Shown in pieces: positions 33,366 to 41,894 of a DNA stretch of 64,000 bases. Origin of the DNA: Pseudoduganella lurida. Lineage in GTDB: Bacteria; Pseudomonadota; Gammaproteobacteria; Burkholderiales; Burkholderiaceae_D. Each line of letters starts with the position of its first letter. The first letter of the stretch is position 1. Made by a program: the position numbers and the translations under genes. Where the stretch lies: NCBI RefSeq assembly GCF_007830455.1, contig NZ_VLLB01000004.1:372001-436000 (forward strand). Direction: 5' to 3'. Under the pieces are notes generated by a model. The model was given only the letters and a program-made list of their open reading frames with translations. It was not told the DNA's origin and did not search any database.

Positions 33366-33492
33366 GCTTGTCTCCGTTGTGGTGTAGTTTGCCAAAACAG
33401 TAAGGCGACCCGCTTACAGCCCCCTTACACCGGGCCGCAATGGCGGCCCGCCGGCAAACGGCAATACTGGCATTCTAACCACAATCGCCGAT

Positions 33493-34626
33493 TCACGAGG
33501 ACGACGCCTCCGCTTCGGCCGGCAGCCGCCGCCGCAGGCGATCCAGCAGCGCGCGCCGGACCGCGCGACCCAGGCGGATCTCCAGCAGCCAGTGGGCCAG
33601 CGCGGCCACCGGCAGCGCGAACAGCACGGTGATAAAGACCTGCGCCCACGTATGCGTATCGATGCCGAACCACGCGAGCAGGCGGGCGAGCACCGTCTGT
33701 CCCAGGTAATGGGTGAGGTACATCGAGTACGACACGGTGCCGGCCCACACCAGCGCGGACGGGGGCGACAGCACGACCGTCTTGCTGGCCAGTGCCAGCG
33801 CCAGCACCATCAGCGCCAGTGGCCAGCCCCACGCCGCCGGGCCGTGGAAGGTGCCGATGCGACCGAAACCATACCAGGCGGCGAAGCCGATGCCGCAAAC
33901 GGCCAGCTGCCACGCCACCCGCGTACTGCGCACGCGGAACCAGCGCTGCAGGTACAGGTGGCCGATCGCCACGCCGGCCAGGAATTCGTACACGATCGGG
34001 TTCGTCACCAGTTGCAGCGCAGCGCCCGGCAGGTCGAGGTGCTGGCGCACATCGAGCGTGGGCCCGCCACTCGCCAGCGGCACAAGGACGAGCGTGAGCA
34101 GCATCCACGCCCAGAACGCGACCCAGCGCAGCCGCCCCGCCAGCATGCACAGGCCGAACACGAGATAAAAGTACATCTCGAAGGCGAGCGTCCAGCCGAG
34201 CGGGAAAGCGAAACCGAAAAACGGCGGATCGAGCGGATCGACGGGCAGGAACAGCAGCGACCGAACGAACACGCCGATGTGCGCGGGGTCGCTGAAGTAA
34301 TCGGCACCGTGGACCAGCAGGACGTAGGCGAGCGTGATCACCGCATAGGCCGGCCAGATGCGCGCGAAGCGCTTCACGCCGAACGTCGCCGCCGCGTGCA
34401 GGCCGGTGGCGCCGGGCGTGGTGTACACCATGATGAAGCCGCTGATGAGGAAGAACAGGTCCACGCCCATCGCGCCCGGCAGAAACAGGCGGTCGGCCAG
34501 CGCGTACTGGTCGGTGTCGAGCAGCAGGTAGCGCGCATGCGTGAGCACCACGAGCAGCACCGCGATGCCGCGCAATGCCTGGATCCACTGCAGCTTGTCG
34601 TCGCGCTGTTCGTCGGCTTCCGTCAT
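33493..34626 (-). CDS. Acyltransferase 3 family membrane protein (OafA/YrhL-like)
   Basis: A 377-residue integral membrane O-acyltransferase with about ten hydrophobic segments. The family opening LQWIQALRGIAVLLVVLTHA carries the conserved LRGIA and the catalytic-type His, and FFLISGFIM and RFARIWPAY are the other standard landmarks. Members acetylate cell-surface polysaccharides, lipopolysaccharide or exported glycans. It stands alone upstream of the acsA gene on the same strand and divergent from the UPF0114 gene. The substrate is unknown. Confidence 0.9.
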   Translation of the reverse strand: MTEADEQRDDKLQWIQALRGIAVLLVVLTHARYLLLDTDQYALADRLFLPGAMGVDLFFLISGFIMVYTTPGATGLHAAATFGVKRFARIWPAYAVITLAYVLLVHGADYFSDPAHIGVFVRSLLFLPVDPLDPPFFGFAFPLGWTLAFEMYFYLVFGLCMLAGRLRWVAFWAWMLLTLVLVPLASGGPTLDVRQHLDLPGAALQLVTNPIVYEFLAGVAIGHLYLQRWFRVRSTRVAWQLAVCGIGFAAWYGFGRIGTFHGPAAWGWPLALMVLALALASKTVVLSPPSALVWAGTVSYSMYLTHYLGQTVLARLLAWFGIDTHTWAQVFITVLFALPVAALAHWLLEIRLGRAVRRALLDRLRRRLPAEAEASSS

Positions 34627-34772
34627 GCGCCTGGTCTGTTATGAAAAACGCCAGAGTGTAGCACCGGAGCGTTGTTTGCGGCCCCGCGCAACGGCTGCGG
34701 CGGCTGCGGCCATGAGCCCCGCGGTGTAAAATGCCGGGTGTTTTTTTGCCCCCAAACAGGAGAAGCAGTACG

Positions 34773-35384
34773 ATGGATGATCCGACTCGCCCGACCGTCA
34801 AGCGGTTGAGCCCCGTTCCCGCCTTTATCTTCATGTCGCGGTGGCTGCAGCTGCCGCTGTACCTCGGCCTGATCCTCGCGCAATGCGTCTACGTGTTCCA
34901 CTTCTGGGTCGAACTGAAGGACCTGATCGGCGCCGCGATGGGCAACGAAGCCTCGCTGCAGCACATCTTCCAGGCCGTCGCCGTGCCGGGTGCCGCGCTG
35001 CCGGAGAAGCTCAACGAAACCACGATCATGCTGGTGGTCCTGGGCCTGATCGACGTGGTGATGATCTCGAACCTCCTGATCATGGTGATCGTGGGCGGCT
35101 ACGAAACCTTCGTCTCGCGCATGCACCTGGAGGGTCATCCGGACCAGCCGGAATGGCTGTCGCACGTGAACGCCTCGGTGCTGAAGACGAAGCTGGCGAT
35201 GGCGATCATCGGCATCTCGTCGATTCACCTGCTGAAGACGTTCATCAACGCGCAGTCGTACACCGAGAAGACGCTGATGTACCAGACGGTCATCCACGTG
35301 GTGTTCCTGCTGTCCGCGATGGCCATCGCGTACACGGACCGCCTGATGACGTCCACGCACAAAGATTCGAAGAACGCGCACTAA
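34773..35384 (+). CDS. UPF0114 / YqhA-family inner-membrane protein
   Basis: A 203-residue protein with about four membrane helices; it matches the TIGR00645/YqhA family ([20 protein letters not shown], then [20 protein letters not shown] and GYETFVSRM). The function is unknown in all members; a transporter-like or channel-like role has been proposed. The start ATG at 34773 follows AGGAGAAGCAGTACG. It is followed 42 bp later by fumarase, and this adjacency may reflect an operon. Confidence 0.88.
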   Translation: MDDPTRPTVKRLSPVPAFIFMSRWLQLPLYLGLILAQCVYVFHFWVELKDLIGAAMGNEASLQHIFQAVAVPGAALPEKLNETTIMLVVLGLIDVVMISNLLIMVIVGGYETFVSRMHLEGHPDQPEWLSHVNASVLKTKLAMAIIGISSIHLLKTFINAQSYTEKTLMYQTVIHVVFLLSAMAIAYTDRLMTSTHKDSKNAH

Positions 35385-35426
35385 GTTCAGTTATCCCAAA
35401 CCAGCCATTCGCTAGTGAGTTTATCC

Positions 35427-36953
35427 ATGACCATCATCAAGCAAGACGACCTGATCGAATCCGTGGCGGCAGCGCTGCAATACATCAGCTATTACCACCC
35501 TGCCGATTACATCCAGCACCTGGCGCGTGCGTACGAATCCGAGCAGAGCCCGGCCGCGAAGGATGCGATTGCGCAGATCCTCACGAACTCGCGCATGTGC
35601 GCCGAGGGCAAGCGCCCGATCTGCCAGGACACCGGCATGGTCAACGTGTTCCTGAAGATCGGCATGGGCGTGCGCTTCGAGGGTTTCCGCGGCACGGTCA
35701 CGGATGCGGTCAATGAAGGCGTGCGCCGCGCGTACAACTTCGCGGACAACAAGCTGCGCGCCTCGATCGTGGCGGACCCGCACTTCGAACGCAAGAACAC
35801 GAAGGACAACACGCCGGCCGTCGTCCACATGGAGCTCGTGGAAGGCAATACCGTGGAAGTGGCCGTGGCAGCCAAGGGCGGCGGCTCCGAGAACAAGACC
35901 AAGTTCGTGATGCTGAACCCTTCCGACTCGCTGGTGGACTGGGTGCTCAAGACCGTGCCGCTGATGGGCGCCGGCTGGTGCCCGCCGGGCATGCTGGGCA
36001 TCGGCATCGGCGGCTCGGCCGAGAAGGCCATGCTGCTGGCGAAAGAGTCGCTGATGGAAGACATCGACATGTACGAGCTGAAGCAGCGCGGCCCGCAGAA
36101 CAAGCTGGAAGAGCTGCGCATCGAACTGTGCGACAAGATCAACGCGCTGGGCATCGGCGCACAGGGCCTGGGCGGCCTGACGACGGTGCTGGACGTGAAG
36201 ATCAATATGTACCCGACGCACGCGGCCTCGAAGCCGGTCGCCATGATCCCGAACTGCGCCGCCACGCGCCACGCGCACTTCGTGCTGGATGGTTCGGGCC
36301 CGGCCTACATCGAACCGCCGAAGCTGTCGGACTGGCCGGACGTGTCGTGGGCGCCGGATACCGAGAAGTCGCAGCGCGTCGACCTGAACACGCTGACGAA
36401 GGAACAGGTGGCTGCCTGGAAGCCGGGCCAGACCCTGCTCCTGAACGGCAAGATGCTGACGGGCCGCGATGCCGCCCACAAGCGCATCCAGGACATGCTG
36501 GCCAAGGGCGAGCCGCTGCCGGTCGATTTCACCAACCGCGTGATCTATTACGTGGGCCCGGTGGACCCGGTGGGCAATGAAGTGGTGGGCCCGGCCGGCC
36601 CGACGACGGCCACGCGCATGGACAAGTTCACCGACATGATGCTGGAGAAGACCGGCCTGATTTCGATGGTCGGCAAGGCCGAACGGGGCCCGGTCGCCAT
36701 CGAGTCGATCCAGAAGCACCAGTCGGCATACCTGATGGCCGTTGGCGGCGCCGCTTACCTGGTGTCGAAGGCGATCAAGAACTCCCGCGTCGTCGGCTTC
36801 GAGGACCTGGGCATGGAAGCGATCTACGAGTTCGACGTGGTCGACATGCCGGTCACCGTTGCCGTCGATTCGACCGGCACCTCGGTGCACAACACGGGTC
36901 CGAAGGAATGGTCCGTGAAGATCGAGTCGCTGAAGAACGCTGTCCCGGCCTGA
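35427..36953 (+). CDS. fumA: Fumarate hydratase class I (iron-sulfur)
   Basis: A 508-residue [4Fe-4S] fumarase interconverting fumarate and malate in the TCA cycle. Landmarks are RPICQDTGMVNVFLKIGMG, GWCPPGMLGIGIGGSAEKAM, and the later FTNRVIYYVGPVDPVG and GPTTATRMDKF. Cysteines in ICQDTG, PNCAATRHA and the family's third position ligate the cluster. Both alpha and beta parts are in one chain, as in FumA/FumB. The start chosen is ATG 35427; an in-frame GTG at 35415 precedes it. It sits between the UPF0114 gene and murI, all on the plus strand. Confidence 0.93.
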   Translation: MTIIKQDDLIESVAAALQYISYYHPADYIQHLARAYESEQSPAAKDAIAQILTNSRMCAEGKRPICQDTGMVNVFLKIGMGVRFEGFRGTVTDAVNEGVRRAYNFADNKLRASIVADPHFERKNTKDNTPAVVHMELVEGNTVEVAVAAKGGGSENKTKFVMLNPSDSLVDWVLKTVPLMGAGWCPPGMLGIGIGGSAEKAMLLAKESLMEDIDMYELKQRGPQNKLEELRIELCDKINALGIGAQGLGGLTTVLDVKINMYPTHAASKPVAMIPNCAATRHAHFVLDGSGPAYIEPPKLSDWPDVSWAPDTEKSQRVDLNTLTKEQVAAWKPGQTLLLNGKMLTGRDAAHKRIQDMLAKGEPLPVDFTNRVIYYVGPVDPVGNEVVGPAGPTTATRMDKFTDMMLEKTGLISMVGKAERGPVAIESIQKHQSAYLMAVGGAAYLVSKAIKNSRVVGFEDLGMEAIYEFDVVDMPVTVAVDSTGTSVHNTGPKEWSVKIESLKNAVPA

Positions 36954-36972
36954 TTCAGCGAAGGAGACCTCG

Positions 36973-37815
36973 ATGATGCAGCCTGCTCATCCCATGCATT
37001 CCGTGAATGCCGAGGCGCCGATCGGTGTGTTCGATTCCGGCGTGGGCGGGCTGTCGGTGCTGCGGCATATCCATGCGCAGCTGCCGCACGAGCATCTGGT
37101 GTACTTCGCCGATTCCGGCCATGCGCCGTACGGTGACCGCGCAGAGGCGTGGCTGGTGGAGCGCTCGCTCGCCGTCGCCCGCTTCCTGTTCGGGCAAGGC
37201 ATCAAGGCGCTCGTCGTCGCTTGTAATACCGCGACGGTGGCGGCCATCAAGGCCATCCGAGCCGAATGGCCCGGCATGCCGATCGTGGGCGTGGAGCCGG
37301 GCCTGAAGCCGGCGGCCGCTGCCACCAGTTCCGGCAAGGTCGGCGTGCTCGCCACCGACAGCACGCTGCATGGCGCGAAGTTCCTGCAACTGCGCGACCA
37401 GATCGCGTCCGCCTCGAACACCGAGTTCCTGCTGCAGCCCTGCATCGGCCTGGTCGACCAGATCGAACTGGGCGAACTGGGTTCGAAGGAAACGGTAGCG
37501 CTGCTGGAAGGCTATGTGGTGCCGCTGCTGAAGGATGGCGCCGATACGCTGGTGCTGGGCTGCACGCACTACCCGTTCGTGGAGCAGGTCATCCGCGGCA
37601 TCGTCGCCGAACATGCCACGCATCCCGTGGCGCTGATCGACACCGGCGACGCCGTCGCCCGCCAGCTGGCCCGCCTGCTGGAAGGCGCCGGCCTGCTGCG
37701 CCCCGCCGGCACCGCCCAGCTGCGCGGCTACACCACCGCCAGCGCGAGCGTCCTTGCCGACGCGTTCCGTGGGCTGCTCGGTCTCGCACCCGTCATCGAA
37801 GCTGTCGACGTGTAA
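36973..37815 (+). CDS. murI: Glutamate racemase
   Basis: A 280-residue enzyme converting L- to D-glutamate for peptidoglycan. The catalytic cysteine motifs are both intact: VVACNTATVA and LGCTHYPFVEQ. The substrate loop FDSGVGGLSVLRHI and YFADSGHAPYGDR are also present. GAAGGAGACC lies 6-13 bp upstream of the ATG. It starts 19 bp after fumarase, so it is probably in the same operon. The length is normal. Confidence 0.95.
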   Translation: MMQPAHPMHSVNAEAPIGVFDSGVGGLSVLRHIHAQLPHEHLVYFADSGHAPYGDRAEAWLVERSLAVARFLFGQGIKALVVACNTATVAAIKAIRAEWPGMPIVGVEPGLKPAAAATSSGKVGVLATDSTLHGAKFLQLRDQIASASNTEFLLQPCIGLVDQIELGELGSKETVALLEGYVVPLLKDGADTLVLGCTHYPFVEQVIRGIVAEHATHPVALIDTGDAVARQLARLLEGAGLLRPAGTAQLRGYTTASASVLADAFRGLLGLAPVIEAVDV

Positions 37816-37850
37816 AACCGGAGACAGACCCATTGAACGAAATTGCCGAG

Positions 37851-37873
37851 AAAATGGGGACAGACCCCATTTT
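37851..37873. repeat. GGGGACAGACCCC palindrome
   Basis: AAAATGGGG and CCCCATTTT flank ACAGA. It is followed by AAGGAAATTTCC. It lies between murI and tRNA-His and belongs to the palindrome family seen at 62.2-62.7 kb. Confidence 0.7.
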
Positions 37874-37998
37874 TAAGGAAATTTCCGTAAAAACAAGGTC
37901 AGTTCCGATTTTCTCTGAAAAGGGGTTTGCCAGTTGCCAATCGGCCTAGTATAATTCGGCCTCTGTTGCGCTACTGGCGACACAGAAAGAAGTCAGTG

Positions 37999-38074
37999 GT
38001 GGCTGTAGCTCAGTTGGTAGAGTCCAGGATTGTGATTCCTGTTGTCGTGGGTTCGAGCCCCATCAGCCACCCCA
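37999..38074 (+). tRNA. tRNA-His(GTG)
   Basis: 76 nt including CCA. The acceptor GTGGCTG/CAGCCAC has an extra G at 37998 that can pair with C73, the histidine identity element. The anticodon stem CAGGA/TCCTG holds loop TTGTGAT, anticodon GTG. The T arm is GTGGGTTCGAGCCCCAT. Confidence 0.95.
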
Positions 38075-38088
38075 AAGAATTAAGCGAG

Positions 38089-38121
38089 AAAGGTCACCTG
38101 CTTCGGCATGTGGCCTTTTTT
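38089..38121 (+). terminator. Intrinsic terminator of tRNA-His
   Basis: AAAGGTCAC (38089-38097) pairs with GTGGCCTTT (38110-38118) with one G-U pair, followed by T residues, 15 bp after the tRNA. Confidence 0.75.
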
Positions 38122-38157
38122 GTTTTGGCGCGTCATATCGAAGAACCAAGTTAAAGC

Positions 38158-38826
38158 ATGCAGATCACTGGACAAACGCTGGACCGCAACGCCATCGAAA
38201 CCCTGCTCGCCGGCGGCGCGCGGCAATTCGAGGAATGCGACCTGGATGGCGCCGACCTGTCGCGGCTCGATCTGCGCAACTGCACGTTCGTCAGCTGCAG
38301 CGTGGCGGAGACCTCGTTCTACGCGGCCACGCTGTCCCAGTCGACGTGGCGCCGCTGCCGGGGCCGCGAGGCGGACTTCGCGGCGGCCGACCTCACGGAT
38401 GCGCAGTTCCATGGCTGCGACCTGAACAACAGCAGCTGGCGCCGCGCGCGCCTGGCGTCGGCCATGCTGAAAAGCTGCAAGCTCACCGGTGCGAACTTCG
38501 AGGAGGCTGCCCACCTTGGCCTCACGTTCGAGGAATGCCTGCTGATCGGGGCGGACCTGCGCCGCATGTCGTTCCGCAAGGCGACGCTACGCCAGCTCGA
38601 TTTCAGCGATGCCGACCTGGCTGCCTGCGATTTCCGCGATGCCGTGTTCGAAGGCGGCAGCCTGCGCAGCGCCAACCTGAAACAGGCGCGTTTCGAGAAT
38701 GCGGACCTGCGCGAAGCGGATCTGGGCGGCCTGTCGCTGGCAGACGTCAAAGTGTTCAAGGGTGCGCTGATTTCGGTACGCCAGGCAGCCGAACTGATGG
38801 CGGAAATGGGACTGCGGGTAGCTTGA
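38158..38826 (+). CDS. Pentapeptide-repeat protein
   Basis: A 222-residue protein made almost entirely of A(D/N)Lxx-type pentapeptides in two blocks (about residues 25-100 and 130-200), for example DGADLSRLDLRNCTF and SANLKQARFENADLREADL, forming a right-handed quadrilateral beta helix. Qnr and McbG, which mimic DNA and protect gyrase, share this fold, and the interruption between blocks is reminiscent of them, but most pentapeptide proteins have other or unknown roles. It follows tRNA-His and its terminator and has no clear operon partners. Confidence 0.85.
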   Translation: MQITGQTLDRNAIETLLAGGARQFEECDLDGADLSRLDLRNCTFVSCSVAETSFYAATLSQSTWRRCRGREADFAAADLTDAQFHGCDLNNSSWRRARLASAMLKSCKLTGANFEEAAHLGLTFEECLLIGADLRRMSFRKATLRQLDFSDADLAACDFRDAVFEGGSLRSANLKQARFENADLREADLGGLSLADVKVFKGALISVRQAAELMAEMGLRVA

Positions 38827-38914
38827 TTCCAGTCACTAAGAAATCATGCAATAAGTTTCCGCACGGCATATTTTTAACGGTAAGATATCGTATCCGAATC
38901 CACCAGAAACGATC

Positions 38915-39373
38915 ATGACCGAAGTAGCCGACGCGCCCAAACTCAAGGAACTCAGTACCTACAGCAAGGACACCCCGGTTGGCCGTCCCGGCATCGATGG
39001 CCGCGCCGGCGTGTTCGTGCCCACGGAGAGCTTCGACCTGGACAGCTCCACCACGATCCGCAAGGGCGCTGGCGTGGTCGGCTTCGGCAATCCGGACGGT
39101 TCGCTGACGATCTACTTCGAAGCCAACCGTTTCGACGAAACCGGCCTGCACAAGTGGGCCAACAAGATCCGCAAGGCCTATGACCGCCTGGTGATCGTGG
39201 CACCCACCGTGTCGAAAGCGAAGATCGATGCAAAATACCTGGAACTGATCGGCTACATCGACGGCACCGGCATCCACGTCAAGCAGCTGGAACGCCTGAC
39301 CGAGTGGCTGACGATCTCCAATGCGCTGGACACCGCGCCGGACACCAATATCATCACCTTCGGCCGCCGCTGA
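38915..39373 (+). CDS. Conserved hypothetical cytoplasmic protein
   Basis: A 152-residue soluble protein with mixed alpha/beta character (TYSKDTPVGRPGIDGRAGVF; ANKIRKAYDRLVIVAPTVSK; FGRR at the C terminus). It has no signal peptide, membrane segment or recognised catalytic motif. Good codon usage and a clean frame support a real gene. I do not recognise the family. Confidence 0.7.
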   Translation: MTEVADAPKLKELSTYSKDTPVGRPGIDGRAGVFVPTESFDLDSSTTIRKGAGVVGFGNPDGSLTIYFEANRFDETGLHKWANKIRKAYDRLVIVAPTVSKAKIDAKYLELIGYIDGTGIHVKQLERLTEWLTISNALDTAPDTNIITFGRR

Positions 39374-39385
39374 GCAGCAGCAGTC

Positions 39386-39417
39386 AAAAAAAATGCGCAG
39401 GCCGGACAGCCTGCGCA
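39386..39417 (-). terminator. Minus-strand intrinsic terminator
   Basis: TGCGCAGGC (39394-39402) pairs with GCCTGCGCA (39409-39417). The run of eight A residues at 39386-39393 reads as T8 on the minus strand, so it stops leftward transcription, probably from the lipoprotein gene at 39.6-40.0 kb. Confidence 0.7.
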
Positions 39418-39515
39418 ACATGACGAGCGATCCTCCTACAACCTCTCGTAACTTTTGGCCGATGACTGCAGAATCCTCCTGCCTTAAGATTAACTTAAGT
39501 CAAAAGGAGCCCATC

Positions 39516-39635
39516 ATGGCACGGCACATTCCCCTCACCTTCAGTTCCCTCCTGCTCGGCCTCGTGGCCACGAGCACCTACCTGCTGTGCTCCACCGAAG
39601 GTCTGGCCCACGCCACGCTGTTCATGATCCGCTGA
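39516..39635 (+). CDS. Small hydrophobic peptide, unknown
   Basis: A 39-residue frame beginning MARHIPLTFSSLLLGLVATS with a strong AAAGGAG eight bases upstream and one hydrophobic segment. It could be a single-pass membrane peptide or a cleaved secreted peptide. Its stop codon abuts the stop of the convergent lipoprotein gene. The ribosome site is the main evidence. Confidence 0.5.
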   Translation: MARHIPLTFSSLLLGLVATSTYLLCSTEGLAHATLFMIR

Positions 39636-40013
39636 TCAGCGGCGACCACGGCCCCAGCCCCGGCCGCCACCCCAGCCGCGGCCACCGCCCCAGCGGTGGT
39701 TGGTGAACATGAAATCAAGCCCGATCGAGACCGGCGGATAGTAATAGGCCGGCGCCGGCGCATACACGGGGGCGGGCACATACACCGGTTGCGGAACATA
39801 GGCAACCGTCGGAATTTCCTCAGTTGTATACGTGACGTTCGACCCTGCACTGGCATACGTGCCCGGCGCCACCGGCGTCACGGAAACGGTGCGCCACGCA
39901 TAGGGATCGACGGACTGCGAAGCATACGGCTGTGCGTAATACGGACCCGGTACGGCGCAGCCGGTCAAGAGTGCAGCTGCTGCAACCACGGGCAAGATCA
40001 ACAGGTTTTTCAT
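39636..40013 (-). CDS. Proline/tyrosine-rich lipoprotein
   Basis: A 125-residue lipoprotein. The signal MKNLLILPVVAAAALLTGCA ends in a lipobox (LTGC). The mature part is rich in Tyr, Pro and Val (YVPQPVYVPAPVYAPAPAYY) and ends in a Gly/Arg tail (GGGRGWGGGRGWGRGRR). No enzyme motif is visible; such tails are common in small envelope proteins of betaproteobacteria. GGAG lies upstream of the ATG at 40013. Confidence 0.75.
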   Translation of the reverse strand: MKNLLILPVVAAAALLTGCAVPGPYYAQPYASQSVDPYAWRTVSVTPVAPGTYASAGSNVTYTTEEIPTVAYVPQPVYVPAPVYAPAPAYYYPPVSIGLDFMFTNHRWGGGRGWGGGRGWGRGRR

Positions 40014-40140
40014 GGCAAATCTCCTTCCCAATAGTGAACTATAAGGAATTCCGCGTCCGTCCAACGGAGTTTTACACACCGTTACAGCGCTAAACAACAG
40101 CGCAACGTTCGGCGGACGCGGGTACCGGAACCTGCCGGAC

Positions 40141-40314
40141 TTAGTGGTGGCGGGCCTGCTTCTTGCCGCCGCCGGCGCCTTCGCTGGTACCTGCCTTGGT
40201 GTGGCTTGCCGCCTCCTTGCCCTGCTTGGCTTTCTTGGCGGACGGGGTGGATTTCTCTTCCGCCTCGGTGGTGGACTGCTTGTTCTGGCTGCCTGAAGAT
40301 TTCGACTGCGTCAT
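40141..40314 (-). CDS. Small Lys/Ser/Gln-rich basic protein
   Basis: 57 residues, MTQSKSSGSQNKQSTTEAEE... followed by SAKKAKQGKEAA and ending KKQARHH. Low-complexity, hydrophilic and probably disordered, like small stress-associated or DNA-binding proteins. GGAGG six bases before the ATG strongly supports translation. No family assigned. Confidence 0.6.
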   Translation of the reverse strand: MTQSKSSGSQNKQSTTEAEEKSTPSAKKAKQGKEAASHTKAGTSEGAGGGKKQARHH

Positions 40315-40363
40315 CACATCCTCCGTATCGTTCCGATTGCAGCAGGCCCATGCCTGCCGTGAA

Positions 40364-40933
40364 TCAAATATACGGGATGTCGCAGTTGTCCAGCGCACGC
40401 CCATTCTCATCGAGGCGCTGGGCGCAGATCTCGAAGCGCACGCCGTAGTCGAAGTCGATCCGGTACACCTTCCCGTACGGCAGCGCCACGCCCTGCTGCG
40501 TCACCTTGCGGTACGACAGCGCCGGCACATCCGAGGGAATCGCCATCGACGTGTGGAAGTCGCGGCGGCGGTCCTGCTGGCGGCGGTGCACATCGACCAG
40601 CACGCCCACGTCCAGCGTCACGCCGCCGGCCATGTAATCCCAGCGCGTGATGCTGCGCGAAGCGCTCAGCACGCCCCACGCGCAGGGCACGGCCTGATCG
40701 GTACACCCCTTGAGCTGTGCCAGCGGGAAGATTTCCTCGTGGTTCGCCAGCTGCGCCAGAGGCCAGGCGGTGCGCACGCCGTCGGCCTTGCCGGACAGCG
40801 GATTCGTCCAGCTCATCTTGTTGACGATGGAAACGCTCTGCTTGGCGCGTGCAGGGTCATTGGGATTGCGCATCATGCTGCAGCCGGACAGCAGGGCGAT
40901 GGTCAGCAGGGGCAGGCAGAGCGGTCGGTTCAT
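40364..40933 (-). CDS. Putative lipoprotein, unknown
   Basis: A 189-residue protein with a signal MNRPLCLPLLTIALLSGCSM ending in a lipobox. The mature part has two potential disulfide cysteines (KGCTDQAVPCAWG) and beta-rich segments (SITRWDYMAGGVTLDVGVLV). I do not recognise a family. The ATG at 40933 is used. It is upstream of the small basic protein on the same strand. Confidence 0.7.
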   Translation of the reverse strand: MNRPLCLPLLTIALLSGCSMMRNPNDPARAKQSVSIVNKMSWTNPLSGKADGVRTAWPLAQLANHEEIFPLAQLKGCTDQAVPCAWGVLSASRSITRWDYMAGGVTLDVGVLVDVHRRQQDRRRDFHTSMAIPSDVPALSYRKVTQQGVALPYGKVYRIDFDYGVRFEICAQRLDENGRALDNCDIPYI

Positions 40934-41120
40934 GTCGGTCAACTGGCAGGTGATACCCCCAGATTAACAGATGAACGTGCACGTCAACAACTGCATAGAA
41001 GAACAGCAAATAAAGGAAAAATAAAGGCTGTCGCAGCGCCCAAAAAAAACGGCCGACTCTGGGAGCCGGCCAAACAAGGGGTAAAGCTAGAAAACGGTCA
41101 AACGGTCAAACAGGGAAAAC

Positions 41121-41456
41121 TCAGTCCAGCTTCCAGGCGTAGTCGACTTTCGTCCACGTTTCGGCCGGTGCGCCGTCCTTCGTGCCCGGCTTGAACTTGC
41201 AGGCGGACAGCGATTTGATCGCGGCCTTGTCCAGGTTCTTGAAGCCGCTCGACTTCTCGACCTTGGAATCCTTCACTTCGCCACCGGTGGAGACGAGGAA
41301 GGACATCGACACGGTGCCCTGCTCTTCGTTCATCAGCGAGGCTTTCGGATATTCGGCCTTGCAGTTCTTGGCATCGAAGGAAGCCGGCACTTCGGCGGCG
41401 GATGCGGTACCAGCGACGAGGATGGCGGCAACCAGCCAGAGCTTGTTCGTGGACAT
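41121..41456 (-). CDS. Periplasmic TonB-C-like protein, paralogue 1
   Basis: A 111-residue exported protein (signal WLVAAILVAGTASAAEV) whose mature part resembles the C-terminal domain of TonB/energy-transducer proteins: KAEYPKASLMNEEQGTVSMS, VEKSSGFKNLDKAAI and CKFKPGTKDG. It lacks the TonB membrane anchor and Pro-rich linker, so it cannot couple energy in the usual way. Two cysteines may form a disulfide. A close paralogue precedes it 44 bp upstream on the same strand. Confidence 0.8.
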   Translation of the reverse strand: MSTNKLWLVAAILVAGTASAAEVPASFDAKNCKAEYPKASLMNEEQGTVSMSFLVSTGGEVKDSKVEKSSGFKNLDKAAIKSLSACKFKPGTKDGAPAETWTKVDYAWKLD

Positions 41457-41500
41457 GTGGATTTTCCCTGTTTAGTTAATGTGAATTAATGACAGATGTT

Positions 41501-41836
41501 TTACAGCGACCAGACGTAGTCGACCTTCGCCCAGGTCTGGGCGGCGGCGCCGTCTTTCGTGCCCGGCTTGAACTTGCATGCGCTCAGCGCCTTCAGGGCA
41601 GCCTTGTCCAGGTTCTTGAAGCCGCTCGATTTCTCGACCTTCGACTCGACCACGTCGCCACCGGCGGACACCAGGAAGGCCATCGAGACGGCACCCTGCT
41701 CTTCGTTCATCAGCGAGGCTTTCGGGTATTCGGCCTTGCACTTGGCGGCGTCGACGCTTGCAGGCACTTCGGCGGCGAAGGCGGCGCCGGAAACCAGGGT
41801 TGCTGCTGCGATAAAGGTGATCAGATGCTTGTTCAT
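41501..41836 (-). CDS. Periplasmic TonB-C-like protein, paralogue 2
   Basis: A 111-residue tandem paralogue of the gene at 41.1-41.5 kb, the same length and near-identical over YPKASLMNEEQG and VEKSSGFKNLDKAA. It has a signal LITFIAAATLVSGAAFAAEV. The N-terminal signal regions differ more than the mature domains, consistent with duplication followed by selection. It lies 58 bp downstream of the chemotaxis receptor on the same strand. Role unknown. Confidence 0.8.
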   Translation of the reverse strand: MNKHLITFIAAATLVSGAAFAAEVPASVDAAKCKAEYPKASLMNEEQGAVSMAFLVSAGGDVVESKVEKSSGFKNLDKAALKALSACKFKPGTKDGAAAQTWAKVDYVWSL

Positions 41837-41894
41837 AATTTCTTCCCGAGGATTATTGAAAACGTATTGAAGTCGATTGAATCAGGTTTGATGC

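Noticed and set aside
31269-33632. A 787-codon plus-strand frame over the acsA region
   Set aside because: Antisense to a complete acetyl-CoA synthetase gene; composition dominated by Arg, His and Gly.
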